DNA of 64,000 nt, taken from positions 2,170,001 through 2,234,000 of the forward strand of contig AP017968.1 of assembly GCA_002356455.1 (NCBI GenBank). The letters are read 5' to 3'. The translations under genes were made by a program, and so were the position numbers. The notes under the pieces were generated by a model. It was not told where the DNA came from, ran no database searches, and was given only the letters and a program-made list of their open reading frames with translations. Source of the DNA: Fusobacterium varium. GTDB taxonomy: Bacteria; Fusobacteriota; Fusobacteriia; Fusobacteriales; Fusobacteriaceae. Shown in pieces: positions 26,610-34,884 of the stretch; within the stretch, counting starts at the first letter, position 1, and every line of letters begins with the position of its first letter.

Positions 26610-26780
26610 TTAATACCATAATCCTTCAGTTCTTTTCTTAATTTTCTTTTTTTTGAATATTCTATCATATTCTCTCAATAAAATGCCAAAAATAAAAAGT
26701 GGAAACAAAAATATTTTTACAGCTGTATTAATGATGAAAATATGAGATTTTTTTTCTTTTTTATTAGATTTTCTTTTCAT
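26610..26780 (-). CDS. Small membrane protein with basic tails (56 aa)
   Basis: Starts MKRKSNKKEKKSHIFIINT, has one hydrophobic helix (VKIFLFPLFIFGILL) and a basic C-terminal tail (KKKKIKKRTEGLWY). GGAGGGAT lies directly upstream of the ATG. It sits between the cold-shock gene and the tRNA, on the same strand. No family is recognised, but the ribosome site and typical small-protein composition support it. Confidence 0.55.
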   Translation of the reverse strand: MKRKSNKKEKKSHIFIINTAVKIFLFPLFIFGILLREYDRIFKKKKIKKRTEGLWY

Positions 26781-26811
26781 TTTATCCCTCCATTAATCAT
26801 TTCCACCAAGA

Positions 26812-26838
26812 AAAAATAGGGCACCTGCTGGTACCCTA
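26812..26838 (-). terminator. Terminator of the cold-shock gene
   Basis: On the minus strand AGGG-TACC-AGCA-GGTGCCCT is followed by ATTTTTTC. Confidence 0.75.
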
Positions 26839-26861
26839 CAAATTTTTTCAGCAAATTTAAA

Positions 26862-27062
26862 CTATGCTACAGTTACATTAGAAGCAACTGGACCTTTGTT
26901 TCCTTCAGTAACTTCAAAAGTTACAGCTTGTCCTTCTTCTAATGATCTAAATCCTTTTGAATTGATGTTTGAGTAGTGTACGAAATAATCGTTTCCATCC
27001 TCACCAGAAATAAATCCGAACCCTTTGTCTTTGTTAAACCATTTTACAGTTCCTTTTAGCAT
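26862..27062 (-). CDS. Cold-shock domain protein
   Basis: Sixty-six residue single-domain cold-shock protein that binds single-stranded RNA and DNA as a chaperone. RNP1 (KGFGFISG) and RNP2 (DYFVHYSNI) are both present and the length is standard. GGAGGTGC precedes the ATG. The minus-strand leader of roughly 120-130 bases (27063-27190) contains GTGTTAAAAACTTAG and short palindromes; long leaders of this kind regulate csp mRNA by temperature in other bacteria. Confidence 0.95.
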   Translation of the reverse strand: MLKGTVKWFNKDKGFGFISGEDGNDYFVHYSNINSKGFRSLEEGQAVTFEVTEGNKGPVASNVTVA

Positions 27063-27270
27063 TTAAAGCACCTCCAAAAATTTTAAGAAAATTAAAACCA
27101 TTAAGAACAAACAAACCCTAAAATTTTTGAAAAGTGTTAAAAACTTAGTGTTTAATTTATAAATTAAGGTTTTACTACGGCTCTATTTTACCACTAATTA
27201 GCATTTTATACAAGCAAATTTTTTTAAAAAAGTTGCCTCTTTATGTACTTTCATTCAATTATTAACTCAC

Positions 27271-28101
27271 TTATTTATATTTTTTATTCAAGGCCTTCAA
27301 AATAGCAAAACTTTCTAAATCCATTTCTTCACTTAACATCTTTGGATTAAAGTGTGCTTTAAAATTATATACTACTCTTTTACTTTCCTCATCCCATTCA
27401 TCAGTTGTATTAACTTTATAACCATACTTTCTGAGTTCTGCTTTTATTTCAGAGATTGGTGTAACATTAAATAAACTCTCATTCATAAAGAAAATTTTAT
27501 CACTTTCATCATACCAGGCTCCTATATTATACTCTCTGTAAAGTCTTTCCCATGGAAATTTTGGACCTGGATCAATTTTTCTCAATGGCGCTACATCTGA
27601 ATGTCCTACAATAAATTTTGGTTTTATCTGATATTGTTCAATAAGTGTTTTTAACAATGCTGCCACTTTTCTTATCTGTGCATCATCAAATTCTACATAT
27701 TCATCATATGGTCTGAAAAATCCATCATACTTTGGAGCATCTGGAATAGCTTTTATTCCTATATTTACTATTTCTATTCCAATTGATGTATCATTGATAT
27801 TGCTTCTTCCACCAAACTCACTTACTCCAGCGTGCCATGCTCTCTCTTCATGAGGAACTAAAGCATATGTTGGTTCTTCTGCTTTTGAAGTCACTAAATA
27901 ATGAGAACTGACATTTGGCCCAGTCAAGGCTCTTATTCCTACCTCATCATTAGTTGCTGTATAATGTAAGACGATATATTTTATTCTATTGTCTTTCCCT
28001 TTAGCCTGATATGACTTGTCATCTATTTTGTAGTTAACATGGCTGCATGAGAAAAAAATCATTGACATTAGAAATAACACCAAACATTTTTTCTTCATCA
28101 T
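27271..28101 (-). CDS. N-acetylmuramoyl-L-alanine amidase lipoprotein
   Basis: Peptidoglycan amidase of the Amidase_2/AmiD type, 276 residues, exported as a lipoprotein (leader CLVLFLMSMIFFSC). Zinc-binding motifs are YIVLHYTATNDEV, WHAGVS and VGHSDVAPLRKIDPGP, in the order expected for AmiD/AmpD-like enzymes. A C-terminal helical part of about 70 residues may be a peptidoglycan-binding domain. Its location in the outer membrane facing the periplasm is inferred from the lipobox. Monocistronic. Confidence 0.88.
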   Translation of the reverse strand: MMKKKCLVLFLMSMIFFSCSHVNYKIDDKSYQAKGKDNRIKYIVLHYTATNDEVGIRALTGPNVSSHYLVTSKAEEPTYALVPHEERAWHAGVSEFGGRSNINDTSIGIEIVNIGIKAIPDAPKYDGFFRPYDEYVEFDDAQIRKVAALLKTLIEQYQIKPKFIVGHSDVAPLRKIDPGPKFPWERLYREYNIGAWYDESDKIFFMNESLFNVTPISEIKAELRKYGYKVNTTDEWDEESKRVVYNFKAHFNPKMLSEEMDLESFAILKALNKKYK

Positions 28102-28285
28102 TTTACCTCTCTTTTTTCTGTAATCTTATATTTTTGTTTATCGCTGACTATATTCTACTATGTTTTTTAAAAATATCAAAAGAAATATTTAAAAAAATTA
28201 TAAAAAAAATTTGAAAATATCTGGAATATATGATATAAATTAGGAACTTGTATTTTTTTAGTTTTATTTTAGGAGGAAATTTATA

Positions 28286-28561
28286 ATGACAAAAAAGGAT
28301 TTTGCAAAAGCTTTATTTGAAAAAGGAATATTTGTTTCTAAAGCTGAATCAGAAAGAAAAGTTGACGCTATTTTAACAGAGATTGAAGAAGTACTGAAAT
28401 CTGGTGAAGAATTAAATTTTATTGGATGGGGAAAATTTGAAGTAGTTCAAAAAGCTGAAAGAATGGGAAGAAACCCTAAAACTGGTGAAGAAATCAAAAT
28501 AGAAGCTAAGAAGTCTGTAAAATTCAAAGCTGGAAAAACTCTAGTAGACAAAATGAATTAA
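28286..28561 (+). CDS. HU-family DNA-binding protein
   Basis: Canonical 91-residue nucleoid protein: MTKKDFAKALFEKGIF helix, NFIGWGKFEVVQKAERMGRNPKTGEE with the DNA-intercalating NPKTG arm tip, and KKSVKFKAGKTLVDKMN at the end. AGGAGGAAAT precedes the ATG. It provides the standard by which the two divergent HU-like proteins at 10999-11557 can be judged. Monocistronic with terminator. Confidence 0.93.
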   Translation: MTKKDFAKALFEKGIFVSKAESERKVDAILTEIEEVLKSGEELNFIGWGKFEVVQKAERMGRNPKTGEEIKIEAKKSVKFKAGKTLVDKMN

Positions 28562-28572
28562 TCTTTATTTTT

Positions 28573-28608
28573 AAGAAGCTGGCTCAAAATTGAACCAGCT
28601 TCTTTTTT
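28573..28608. terminator. Bidirectional terminator between HU and hydE
   Basis: AAGAAGCTGG and CCAGCTTCTTTTTT around a short loop. Confidence 0.85.
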
Positions 28609-29698
28609 ACCTTTTTTTTCTTTTAAAATGAAGTGAATCTCCCCATTCTCCATAAACTATCTCATCACCTATAGATTTCACTTTCATGTCCATATCGTCT
28701 CTGCATTTTTCTACACTATCTTCTATTCCTGGTTTATTATCATAAAGAAGATACTTTTTTTTATGTTCTTCTAATGTAGCAGTTGGCATAAGTATATTAG
28801 CTCCTGCTAAAAGTCCCTTTTCTCTTCCATGTGAATCTAATCCTTGAAGTGCAGTAGTAGCTGCTATATTTACATCTTTAAGAAAGATTCTTGTTAATGC
28901 TATCATTTTCAGCCCCAATTCCACTCTTTTTTCACTAGGAAGCACTGTATGCTCCCATTCCTGACCTAATGGCGTATCCTTATGAATTATATAAGGTCCC
29001 ATTCCTATCATATCTATTTTCATATCTCTATAAAAAAGTATATCATCCACCAAGTCCTCTTCTGTCTGACCTGGAACTCCAATCATAACTCCAGTTCCTA
29101 CCTGATATCCTATCTCTCTTAGATCTTCTAAGCACTTTTTTCTAACTTCGAAAGTATGTTTTCCATCTTGTGGATGAAGTTTTTTAAATAACTCCTCATT
29201 TGTACTTTCTATTCTCAATAGATATCTATGTGCTCCTGCATCAAACCATCTCTTATATGTTTCATAAGATTGTTCTCCTAAAGATAAAGTTATTCCTAAT
29301 CTTCCACTGGAAAGTTTTTTTATCTCTTTTATTATATCTTCTATAAAATCAGTAAATTCTCTGTCTTGCCTTTCTCCAGATTGAAGAGCTAAAGATCCAT
29401 AATTATTTTCATAAATCCATTTTACTCCTTTCATTATCTCATCTTTAGACATAGAAAATCTTTCAGTCTTACTGTTTCCTTTTCTTATTCCGCAATAATT
29501 ACAATTTTTTATACATATATTACTTATTTCTATAAGCCCTCTGTAATATACCTTTCTCCCTACCTCTTTTGTTTTTACCTCATAAGCTTTTTTATAAAGC
29601 ATATCTAATTCTTCAGCATTAGATATCTTCATAAGTGTAATAAGGTCTTCTCTTGTTAATTTTTCTTTCTCTAATATCTCTTTTATTCTCATTTTCAC
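28607..29698 (-). CDS. hydE: [FeFe]-hydrogenase maturase HydE, radical SAM
   Basis: Radical SAM enzyme of 363 residues that helps build the hydrogenase H-cluster. The cluster-binding motif is ISNICIKNCNYCGIRKGN (CxxxCxxC), followed by the GE-like GERQDREF and the BATS-type C-terminal domain. The length and IKNCNYCGIR wording favour HydE over BioB or HydG. It starts two bases after the stop of an M15 peptidase, with AGGAGT as ribosome site. HydF and HydG are not in the window. Confidence 0.88.
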   Translation of the reverse strand: MKMRIKEILEKEKLTREDLITLMKISNAEELDMLYKKAYEVKTKEVGRKVYYRGLIEISNICIKNCNYCGIRKGNSKTERFSMSKDEIMKGVKWIYENNYGSLALQSGERQDREFTDFIEDIIKEIKKLSSGRLGITLSLGEQSYETYKRWFDAGAHRYLLRIESTNEELFKKLHPQDGKHTFEVRKKCLEDLREIGYQVGTGVMIGVPGQTEEDLVDDILFYRDMKIDMIGMGPYIIHKDTPLGQEWEHTVLPSEKRVELGLKMIALTRIFLKDVNIAATTALQGLDSHGREKGLLAGANILMPTATLEEHKKKYLLYDNKPGIEDSVEKCRDDMDMKVKSIGDEIVYGEWGDSLHFKRKKR

Positions 29699-29700
29699 TC

Positions 29701-30189
29701 CTATTTCATCATTACTTGCTGTCTTTCTTTTTTCATATTTTTTCGAAAACCTATATGCAAATGTCCCCTTTTAGGGTAATATATTAATTGATCATAACTT
29801 AATGATGATTTCATTATTTTTTGAAACTCTTTGTAGGCTGAGCCTTTTTTTAATATTATGTCAACAGCAAGACCACTTTGATGAGCGGAACTATCAGAAC
29901 CACCTACTCTCCTATTCACACGGCTGCTTCTGTACCAGCTGCTTACCTGAATTGGTCTTCCCAGCAATTTTCTGAATTTATCCAGCCTTACAGCTGTATA
30001 TCTTATATTTGCTGCCTGTTGTTTTGAAGGAGTATTGTCTATCCCATATTTTTTGGCCATGGCACTATCAACTGCCTCACCCATTGTAAAATATTTAGAG
30101 ATTTTTTCATCTCTCCTAATCTCTGCCCGAGAAAACATACATCCTGAAAATAATATTGTCAGTATTACAAAGAATGATAATTTTTTCAA
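29701..30189 (-). CDS. M15-family peptidase lipoprotein, TTG start
   Basis: Peptidoglycan D-Ala-D-Ala carboxypeptidase-like protein (M15A). The start is TTG at 30189, because AAGGGGGAAGAT precedes it and the product then has a lipoprotein leader (KKLSFFVILTILFSGC). Motifs are SSWYRSSRVNRRVGGSDSSAHQSGLAVDI, with H and D as zinc ligands, and GHLHIGF near the end. About 162 residues. An ATG further upstream in the same frame is not credible. The start is divergent from an EamA transporter 50 bases away, and the stop abuts hydE. Confidence 0.85.
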   Translation of the reverse strand: MKKLSFFVILTILFSGCMFSRAEIRRDEKISKYFTMGEAVDSAMAKKYGIDNTPSKQQAANIRYTAVRLDKFRKLLGRPIQVSSWYRSSRVNRRVGGSDSSAHQSGLAVDIILKKGSAYKEFQKIMKSSLSYDQLIYYPKRGHLHIGFRKNMKKERQQVMMK

Positions 30190-30241
30190 AATCTTCCCCC
30201 TTAAAAACTTAAATTTATTTATAGAAAGGATGTTTAAACTT

Positions 30242-31093
30242 ATGTCAAACAAAACCAAAGCCGTATTTTCTATGCTTATATCTGCTTTAGGATTTACACT
30301 TATGAGTGTCACAGTAAAATACCTAAAAGATATTCCTTTATTTGAAAAGGTACTTTTTAGAAACCTAGTAAGTCTTGTCATTGCCTTTTATCTTATCAAA
30401 AGATCCTCTTCTCCTGTCTTTGGACAGAAGAAAAATCAATTAGCCCTCCTTGCCAGAGCAGGGTTTGGACTTGCTGGTGTTATACTTAATTTCTATGCTA
30501 TAAGCCACCTGACTCTTGCAGATTCTACCATGCTTGGAAAGCTGTCACCAATATTTGTCACTATTATGGCCTGCCTTTTCCTAAAAGAAAAAATAGATAA
30601 AGAGCAGATTATTGGTATATTTATTACATTTGCAGGAGCATTATTGGTTATAAAACCTCAATTCTCCTTAAGCATAATTCCGAGTATCTCTGGACTTATG
30701 TCAGCTGCTTCTGCTGGAGTTGCATATACACTTCTCAGATACCTTAAAGACAAGGAAAGTCCTGATACTATTGTATTTTATTTTTCTATTATATCTGTAT
30801 TGGGAACTTTACCATTTGTTCTTGCTGATTATATAATACCTACATCTACCCAGTTTATGCTTTTATTGGCTACAGGATTGTTTGCCTCTATAGGACAATT
30901 TGGAGTAACTTATGCTTATAAATATTCAAAAGCCACTGAAGTATCCATTTACACCTATTCTGCAATAGTTTTTGGTATTATATTTGGATTTATATTCTTC
31001 CATGAAATACCAGATATGCTGAGCCTTTTAGGTGGAGCTATAATTATAGCTGTAGCCTATTATACATTTAAACATAATCAGAAAAAAAGTTAA
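30242..31093 (+). CDS. EamA/DMT-family transporter
   Basis: Inner-membrane exporter-like protein of about 283 residues with ten hydrophobic helices in two EamA repeats (SMLISALGFTLMSVTVKYL... and GLMSAASAGVAYTLLRYLK...). Each repeat ends in the usual FxxxPxxxxxxGxxxI-like pattern (FFHEIPDMLSLLGGAIII). The ATG at 30242 is used; 30230 is possible but its GAAAGG site would be too close. It overlaps the end of the convergent NUDIX gene by four bases. Substrate unknown. Confidence 0.85.
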   Translation: MSNKTKAVFSMLISALGFTLMSVTVKYLKDIPLFEKVLFRNLVSLVIAFYLIKRSSSPVFGQKKNQLALLARAGFGLAGVILNFYAISHLTLADSTMLGKLSPIFVTIMACLFLKEKIDKEQIIGIFITFAGALLVIKPQFSLSIIPSISGLMSAASAGVAYTLLRYLKDKESPDTIVFYFSIISVLGTLPFVLADYIIPTSTQFMLLLATGLFASIGQFGVTYAYKYSKATEVSIYTYSAIVFGIIFGFIFFHEIPDMLSLLGGAIIIAVAYYTFKHNQKKS

Positions 31094-31611
31094 AGTTTTC
31101 TATTGCTTATAAAACTTACTGCCAGCATAGTCTTGGCATCTGAAAGTTTTGTTATATTAATATCTTTTAAAGATATTCTTTCAACTTCTAAAAACTCATC
31201 TTCATCAAGGTGCTGATGAGTTTTTTTTAATTCTTCAGCATAATAAATATAAAATTTACCATCTGTTACCCCTGGACTATTATAAAATTCACATACTTTT
31301 TCTATCTTTCCAGCTTTATAACCTGTTTCTTCTTCTAATTCCCTTAAAGCCGCCTCTTGAGGATCTTCTCCTTCTTCCACTAACCCAGCTGGTATCTCCA
31401 TTGTTACTTTCTTTACTGCTGGTCTGTATTGCTTTACCATAAGGATAGTATTATCATCAAATGAAGCTACTATTCCTACAGCTTCTCTTTTTCCAGTAAA
31501 AGTCCAATCTACGACTTTTTCATTAGGGAGCTGCAATTTTTCACTATAAACTGTTATATGATTGTTTTTAAAAACTTCTTTTCTTTCTAAATGCTTATAT
31601 TTCTCTACCAT
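31090..31611 (-). CDS. NUDIX hydrolase, ADP-ribose pyrophosphatase type
   Basis: Soluble enzyme of 173 residues. The NUDIX box GLVEEGEDPQEAALRELEEETGY is complete, with the E and RE residues for metal. N-terminal wording (KHLERKEVFKNNHITVYSEKLQLPN...VVDWTF) and GIVASFDDNTILMVKQYRP match the ADP-ribose/ADP-sugar pyrophosphatase group. The ATG follows the stop of the SpoU methylase gene directly. Confidence 0.9.
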   Translation of the reverse strand: MVEKYKHLERKEVFKNNHITVYSEKLQLPNEKVVDWTFTGKREAVGIVASFDDNTILMVKQYRPAVKKVTMEIPAGLVEEGEDPQEAALRELEEETGYKAGKIEKVCEFYNSPGVTDGKFYIYYAEELKKTHQHLDEDEFLEVERISLKDINITKLSDAKTMLAVSFISNRKL

Positions 31612-32379
31612 TTATTCCCCCAGTATCTCCTTAGTTTTATATAAAATTATTCCGCTTGCCATAGCTACATTTAGTGATTCTGCTATTCCATAAATTGGTA
31701 TAATTATTTTTTCATCACATATTTTCAGAAAATTCTGAGATACTCCGTTTCCCTCACTTCCAAAAACAATAGCATTTTTTTCTGCCAGTTTCATTTTTGT
31801 ATAAGAAACTGAATCTTTGTCCAATGCTGTAACTTCTATTTTATAATTTTCTTTTTTTAAAAAAGTTATAAGTTCTGCCTCTTCCATATATATTATATTC
31901 ATATTAAGGATAGAACCCATACTGCTTCTGACAACTTTTTCATTATAACAGTCTACACTCCCTTTCGTGAGAAGTATATCCTTAAATCCAGCTGCATCAG
32001 CTACTCTTATAATAGTTCCTAAATTTCCGGGATCACCTATCTTGTCAAGAACTATTATATTATTTTGTAATTTATGTATTGTTCCTTCAATATATGGATA
32101 AACAACTATTACTCCCTGTGAATTTTCCTGTGAAGTAAGTTGAGCAAATACTCTTTCAGAAACAACTATCTTTCGGCACTGAAATTTTTCAAGCTTTAAT
32201 TTTATCTCTTTAGTTATATCATAATTTTCTCTGAAAACTATCATATCTGGTTCAAAAGTAAAATCAAGAAATTTTCTTCCTTCAGCTATAAAAAGCTGTT
32301 CCTCTTCTCTATATTTTTTTATCTTAAGCTTTTTTATTTTTTTTATTGTATTATTTTCCAGACTGTTAATATAGTCCAC
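31612..32379 (-). CDS. SpoU-family RNA 2'-O-methyltransferase
   Basis: SAM-dependent ribose methylase of the TrmH/SpoU family, probably acting on 23S rRNA or tRNA. The 255 residues contain an N-terminal substrate-binding domain (KKIKKLKIKKYREEEQLFIAEGRKF) and the three knot motifs IGDPGNLGTIIRVADAAGF, VFGSEGNGVS and IPIYGIAESLNVAMASGI. The knot motifs lie in the expected order. It is cotranscribed with the NUDIX gene. RNA target not assignable. Confidence 0.9.
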   Translation of the reverse strand: MDYINSLENNTIKKIKKLKIKKYREEEQLFIAEGRKFLDFTFEPDMIVFRENYDITKEIKLKLEKFQCRKIVVSERVFAQLTSQENSQGVIVVYPYIEGTIHKLQNNIIVLDKIGDPGNLGTIIRVADAAGFKDILLTKGSVDCYNEKVVRSSMGSILNMNIIYMEEAELITFLKKENYKIEVTALDKDSVSYTKMKLAEKNAIVFGSEGNGVSQNFLKICDEKIIIPIYGIAESLNVAMASGIILYKTKEILGE

Positions 32380-32557
32380 TGTTCCTCCTATAACTCTTTT
32401 GGTTATTTTTTAAATTTTCATATAGTAATTATATCATAATTTATTAAAAATTAGGACTTTAATTTATACTCCCTTTCCTCTTACATATTTACTTTAAACA
32501 AAATATGAGCTATAATTAGCTGTACAAATATTGTATTATACTAAGGAGGAAGTTAGT

Positions 32558-33760
32558 ATGCTTTTACTAAATTTCATAAGGTTGGTTTCATCTTTCCATT
32601 CTAAAAAATTTCCCAATCCAGATATCATTACGAAACTTGGTATACTTGGTATCCGAATTGCTCAAGAATATTCTTCAAGATTTGATGTTATAGATATAGA
32701 AAAATGTATTTATCTTTCTAAATTTCAGACATCTGACACTGAAAAAGAAGACAGGCATCTTTTAACTATGCTGCCTAAAAAAAGTCCTCTATTATCACAG
32801 ATGGAATATTATGATAATGATTCATATTCTTATTCAGATATAAACTATCTTTTTAAAGGGTGTCTAAAGAATGGTACTGAAATTACCATAAAAGCTGTTA
32901 ATGAAAATGCTAAAAAAAGTTTTACCAAAAAAGTTAATTCTCTGGAAAAAGAATTAAAATTTTTTTCATGGTTTTATCCCAAATTTAATAAAAAATATAA
33001 AACTGTTGAAATAATAGAAAATTTAAAAAAAGTAACTGAACAAAAACTTAATTTGAACAACGAAATAAAAAGTACAGAGCTTTTGAAAGATTATCTTACT
33101 CAGTATGGTAACTATAAAGGTTTTGCAAGATTAAAGTTCCCATCTATCTATGCTTATCTTACATCAGATATCATGTTAGTAAGCAAATATACATATGGAA
33201 CATATTTTTACCAAATGCTTGAAAATAGAAGACTCAGTTATAAAGATGTTCTGGAAATAATGAGAATCCAGCTTTTCTTTATTTTAAAAATAGGTACTTT
33301 TCACAATAATCTTCATTTAGGAAACATTATTCTTGGAAGTGATGGCTTTATATATTTTCAAGACTGTAATGTTCTTTCATCAGTAAGTGATGATACAAAA
33401 TCAAATCTTTTTAAACTTCTTTCCAGCATTTCTAAATATGATTATTCAGAAATACCTAATATTCTAAATAATATGTCTGAAATTAAAATTGAAGCAGAAA
33501 AAATGAATTCAATATCAGTAGAAGTAAATAATATATTTAAAAATTCTAAAGGAAGTTATCTTCAAAAGGACAGTATTGCAAAAAATATAATGCGTTCTTT
33601 TAAGTCTGGAATAAATAATGGAATGATTTTCAGCAATGAAATATATCCAGTGATTAAATCTCTTATTTATTTAGAAAATATGGCACTTAAAGTTAAACCA
33701 AAAACTTATTTTGCTGAGGATATTTCAAAGATTTTAACTGAAATTTCACTTTATCAATAA
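32558..33760 (+). CDS. UbiB/AarF-like kinase-fold protein, motifs degenerate
   Basis: About 400 residues resembling the ABC1/UbiB/AarF atypical kinase family. Start ATG at 32558 follows AAGGAGGAAG. The family's KxGQ segment appears as GIRIAQEYSSRFDVID, with K replaced by R and G by A. A Lys-containing strand (KAVNENAKKSF) follows. The catalytic block reads FHNNLHLGNIIL where HxDxHPGN is expected, and the metal-binding DFG reads QDCNV. Loss of the catalytic Asp and the DFG suggests a pseudokinase. Fusobacteria do not make ubiquinone by a classical route, so a lipid or membrane role is open. Confidence 0.7.
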   Translation: MLLLNFIRLVSSFHSKKFPNPDIITKLGILGIRIAQEYSSRFDVIDIEKCIYLSKFQTSDTEKEDRHLLTMLPKKSPLLSQMEYYDNDSYSYSDINYLFKGCLKNGTEITIKAVNENAKKSFTKKVNSLEKELKFFSWFYPKFNKKYKTVEIIENLKKVTEQKLNLNNEIKSTELLKDYLTQYGNYKGFARLKFPSIYAYLTSDIMLVSKYTYGTYFYQMLENRRLSYKDVLEIMRIQLFFILKIGTFHNNLHLGNIILGSDGFIYFQDCNVLSSVSDDTKSNLFKLLSSISKYDYSEIPNILNNMSEIKIEAEKMNSISVEVNNIFKNSKGSYLQKDSIAKNIMRSFKSGINNGMIFSNEIYPVIKSLIYLENMALKVKPKTYFAEDISKILTEISLYQ

Positions 33761-33834
33761 TATGAAATTTAATTGACTTAATCTTTATTCTATATTAAAA
33801 TATTAAAAGACTATGAACTTAGGAGGATTGATAA

Positions 33835-34863
33835 ATGAAAAAAATACTATTACTATTAACTCTGGTTTTCACTTTGATTTCTTGTGGAAAGAGCAGTAAA
33901 GATGAAAATACACTGTATCTTTATGGATGGGCTGATTATATTCCAAAAGAAACTTATCAGGCATTTGAAAAAGAAACTGGTATAAAGGTCATTGAAGACA
34001 TTTATTCTTCTAATGAAGAAATGTTTACAAAATTAAAAGCAGGTGGAGCTGGATATGATATTGTACTTCCATCAGCTGACTATACTGAAATTATGATGAA
34101 AGAAAAAATGATAGACAAACTTGATAAAAGTAAATTATCTACATTCAAAAATATAGATCCTTTAGTGCTTGAAAAGCTTCAATATTTCGATAAAAATAAT
34201 GACTATGCAGTCCCTTATGTTATGGGAGCCACTGTTATTGCAGTCAATACTGATTATGTTAAAGATTATCCAAGAGATTATTCTATTTACAACAGGAGTG
34301 ATCTTAAGGGAAGAATGACTCTTTTAGATGATATGAGAGAAGTTATGACATCAGCTCTTGCTATGAATGGAAAAGACCAGACTACATCTAATGAAAAAGA
34401 TATTGCTGATGCTGCTGAAATGGTAAAAGGATGGAAAAAAAATATAGCTAAATTTGATGCAGAATCTTTTGGTAAAGGATTTGCTAATGGTGATTTTTGG
34501 GTTGTTCAAGGGTATCCTGATAATATTTTTAGAGAACTTGATGCAAATGAAAGAAAAAAGGTTGATTTTATTATTCCTGAAAAAGGTGGAACTGCATATG
34601 TAGATTCATTTGTTATCCTTAGCAATGCTCCTCATAAAGAAAATGCTTATAAGTTTATTGAATTTATTCATAGACCTGAAATATATGCTCAGCTAGCTGA
34701 TATACTGGAAACACCTTCTATTAATATTCCAGCCAGAGAATTAATGGAAGTAGAACCTTTATTCCAAATAGAAGATCTAAAAAATACTCAAGTATTGAGA
34801 GATATTCATGATACTCTTGACCTACAGAATAAATACTGGCAAGAAATACTAATTGCTAATTAA
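33835..34863 (+). CDS. potD: Spermidine/putrescine-binding lipoprotein PotD-like
   Basis: Substrate-binding component of a polyamine ABC transporter, 342 residues, anchored as a lipoprotein (leader TLISC). The N-terminal domain starts NTLYLYGWADYIPKETYQAFEKETG, typical of PotD, and YDIVLPSADYT and DSFVILSNAPHKENAYKFIEFI follow. An AGGAGGATT site precedes the ATG. PotA, PotB and PotC are not adjacent; dnaN follows 21 bases downstream on the same strand, so the binding protein is either encoded alone or the permease genes are elsewhere. Confidence 0.9.
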   Translation: MKKILLLLTLVFTLISCGKSSKDENTLYLYGWADYIPKETYQAFEKETGIKVIEDIYSSNEEMFTKLKAGGAGYDIVLPSADYTEIMMKEKMIDKLDKSKLSTFKNIDPLVLEKLQYFDKNNDYAVPYVMGATVIAVNTDYVKDYPRDYSIYNRSDLKGRMTLLDDMREVMTSALAMNGKDQTTSNEKDIADAAEMVKGWKKNIAKFDAESFGKGFANGDFWVVQGYPDNIFRELDANERKKVDFIIPEKGGTAYVDSFVILSNAPHKENAYKFIEFIHRPEIYAQLADILETPSINIPARELMEVEPLFQIEDLKNTQVLRDIHDTLDLQNKYWQEILIAN

Positions 34864-34884
34864 CAAATATCTTTGGAGGCATAA

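Noticed and set aside
28607-29698. Biotin synthase (BioB)
   Set aside because: The cluster motif context and total length fit HydE better, and no biotin genes are nearby.
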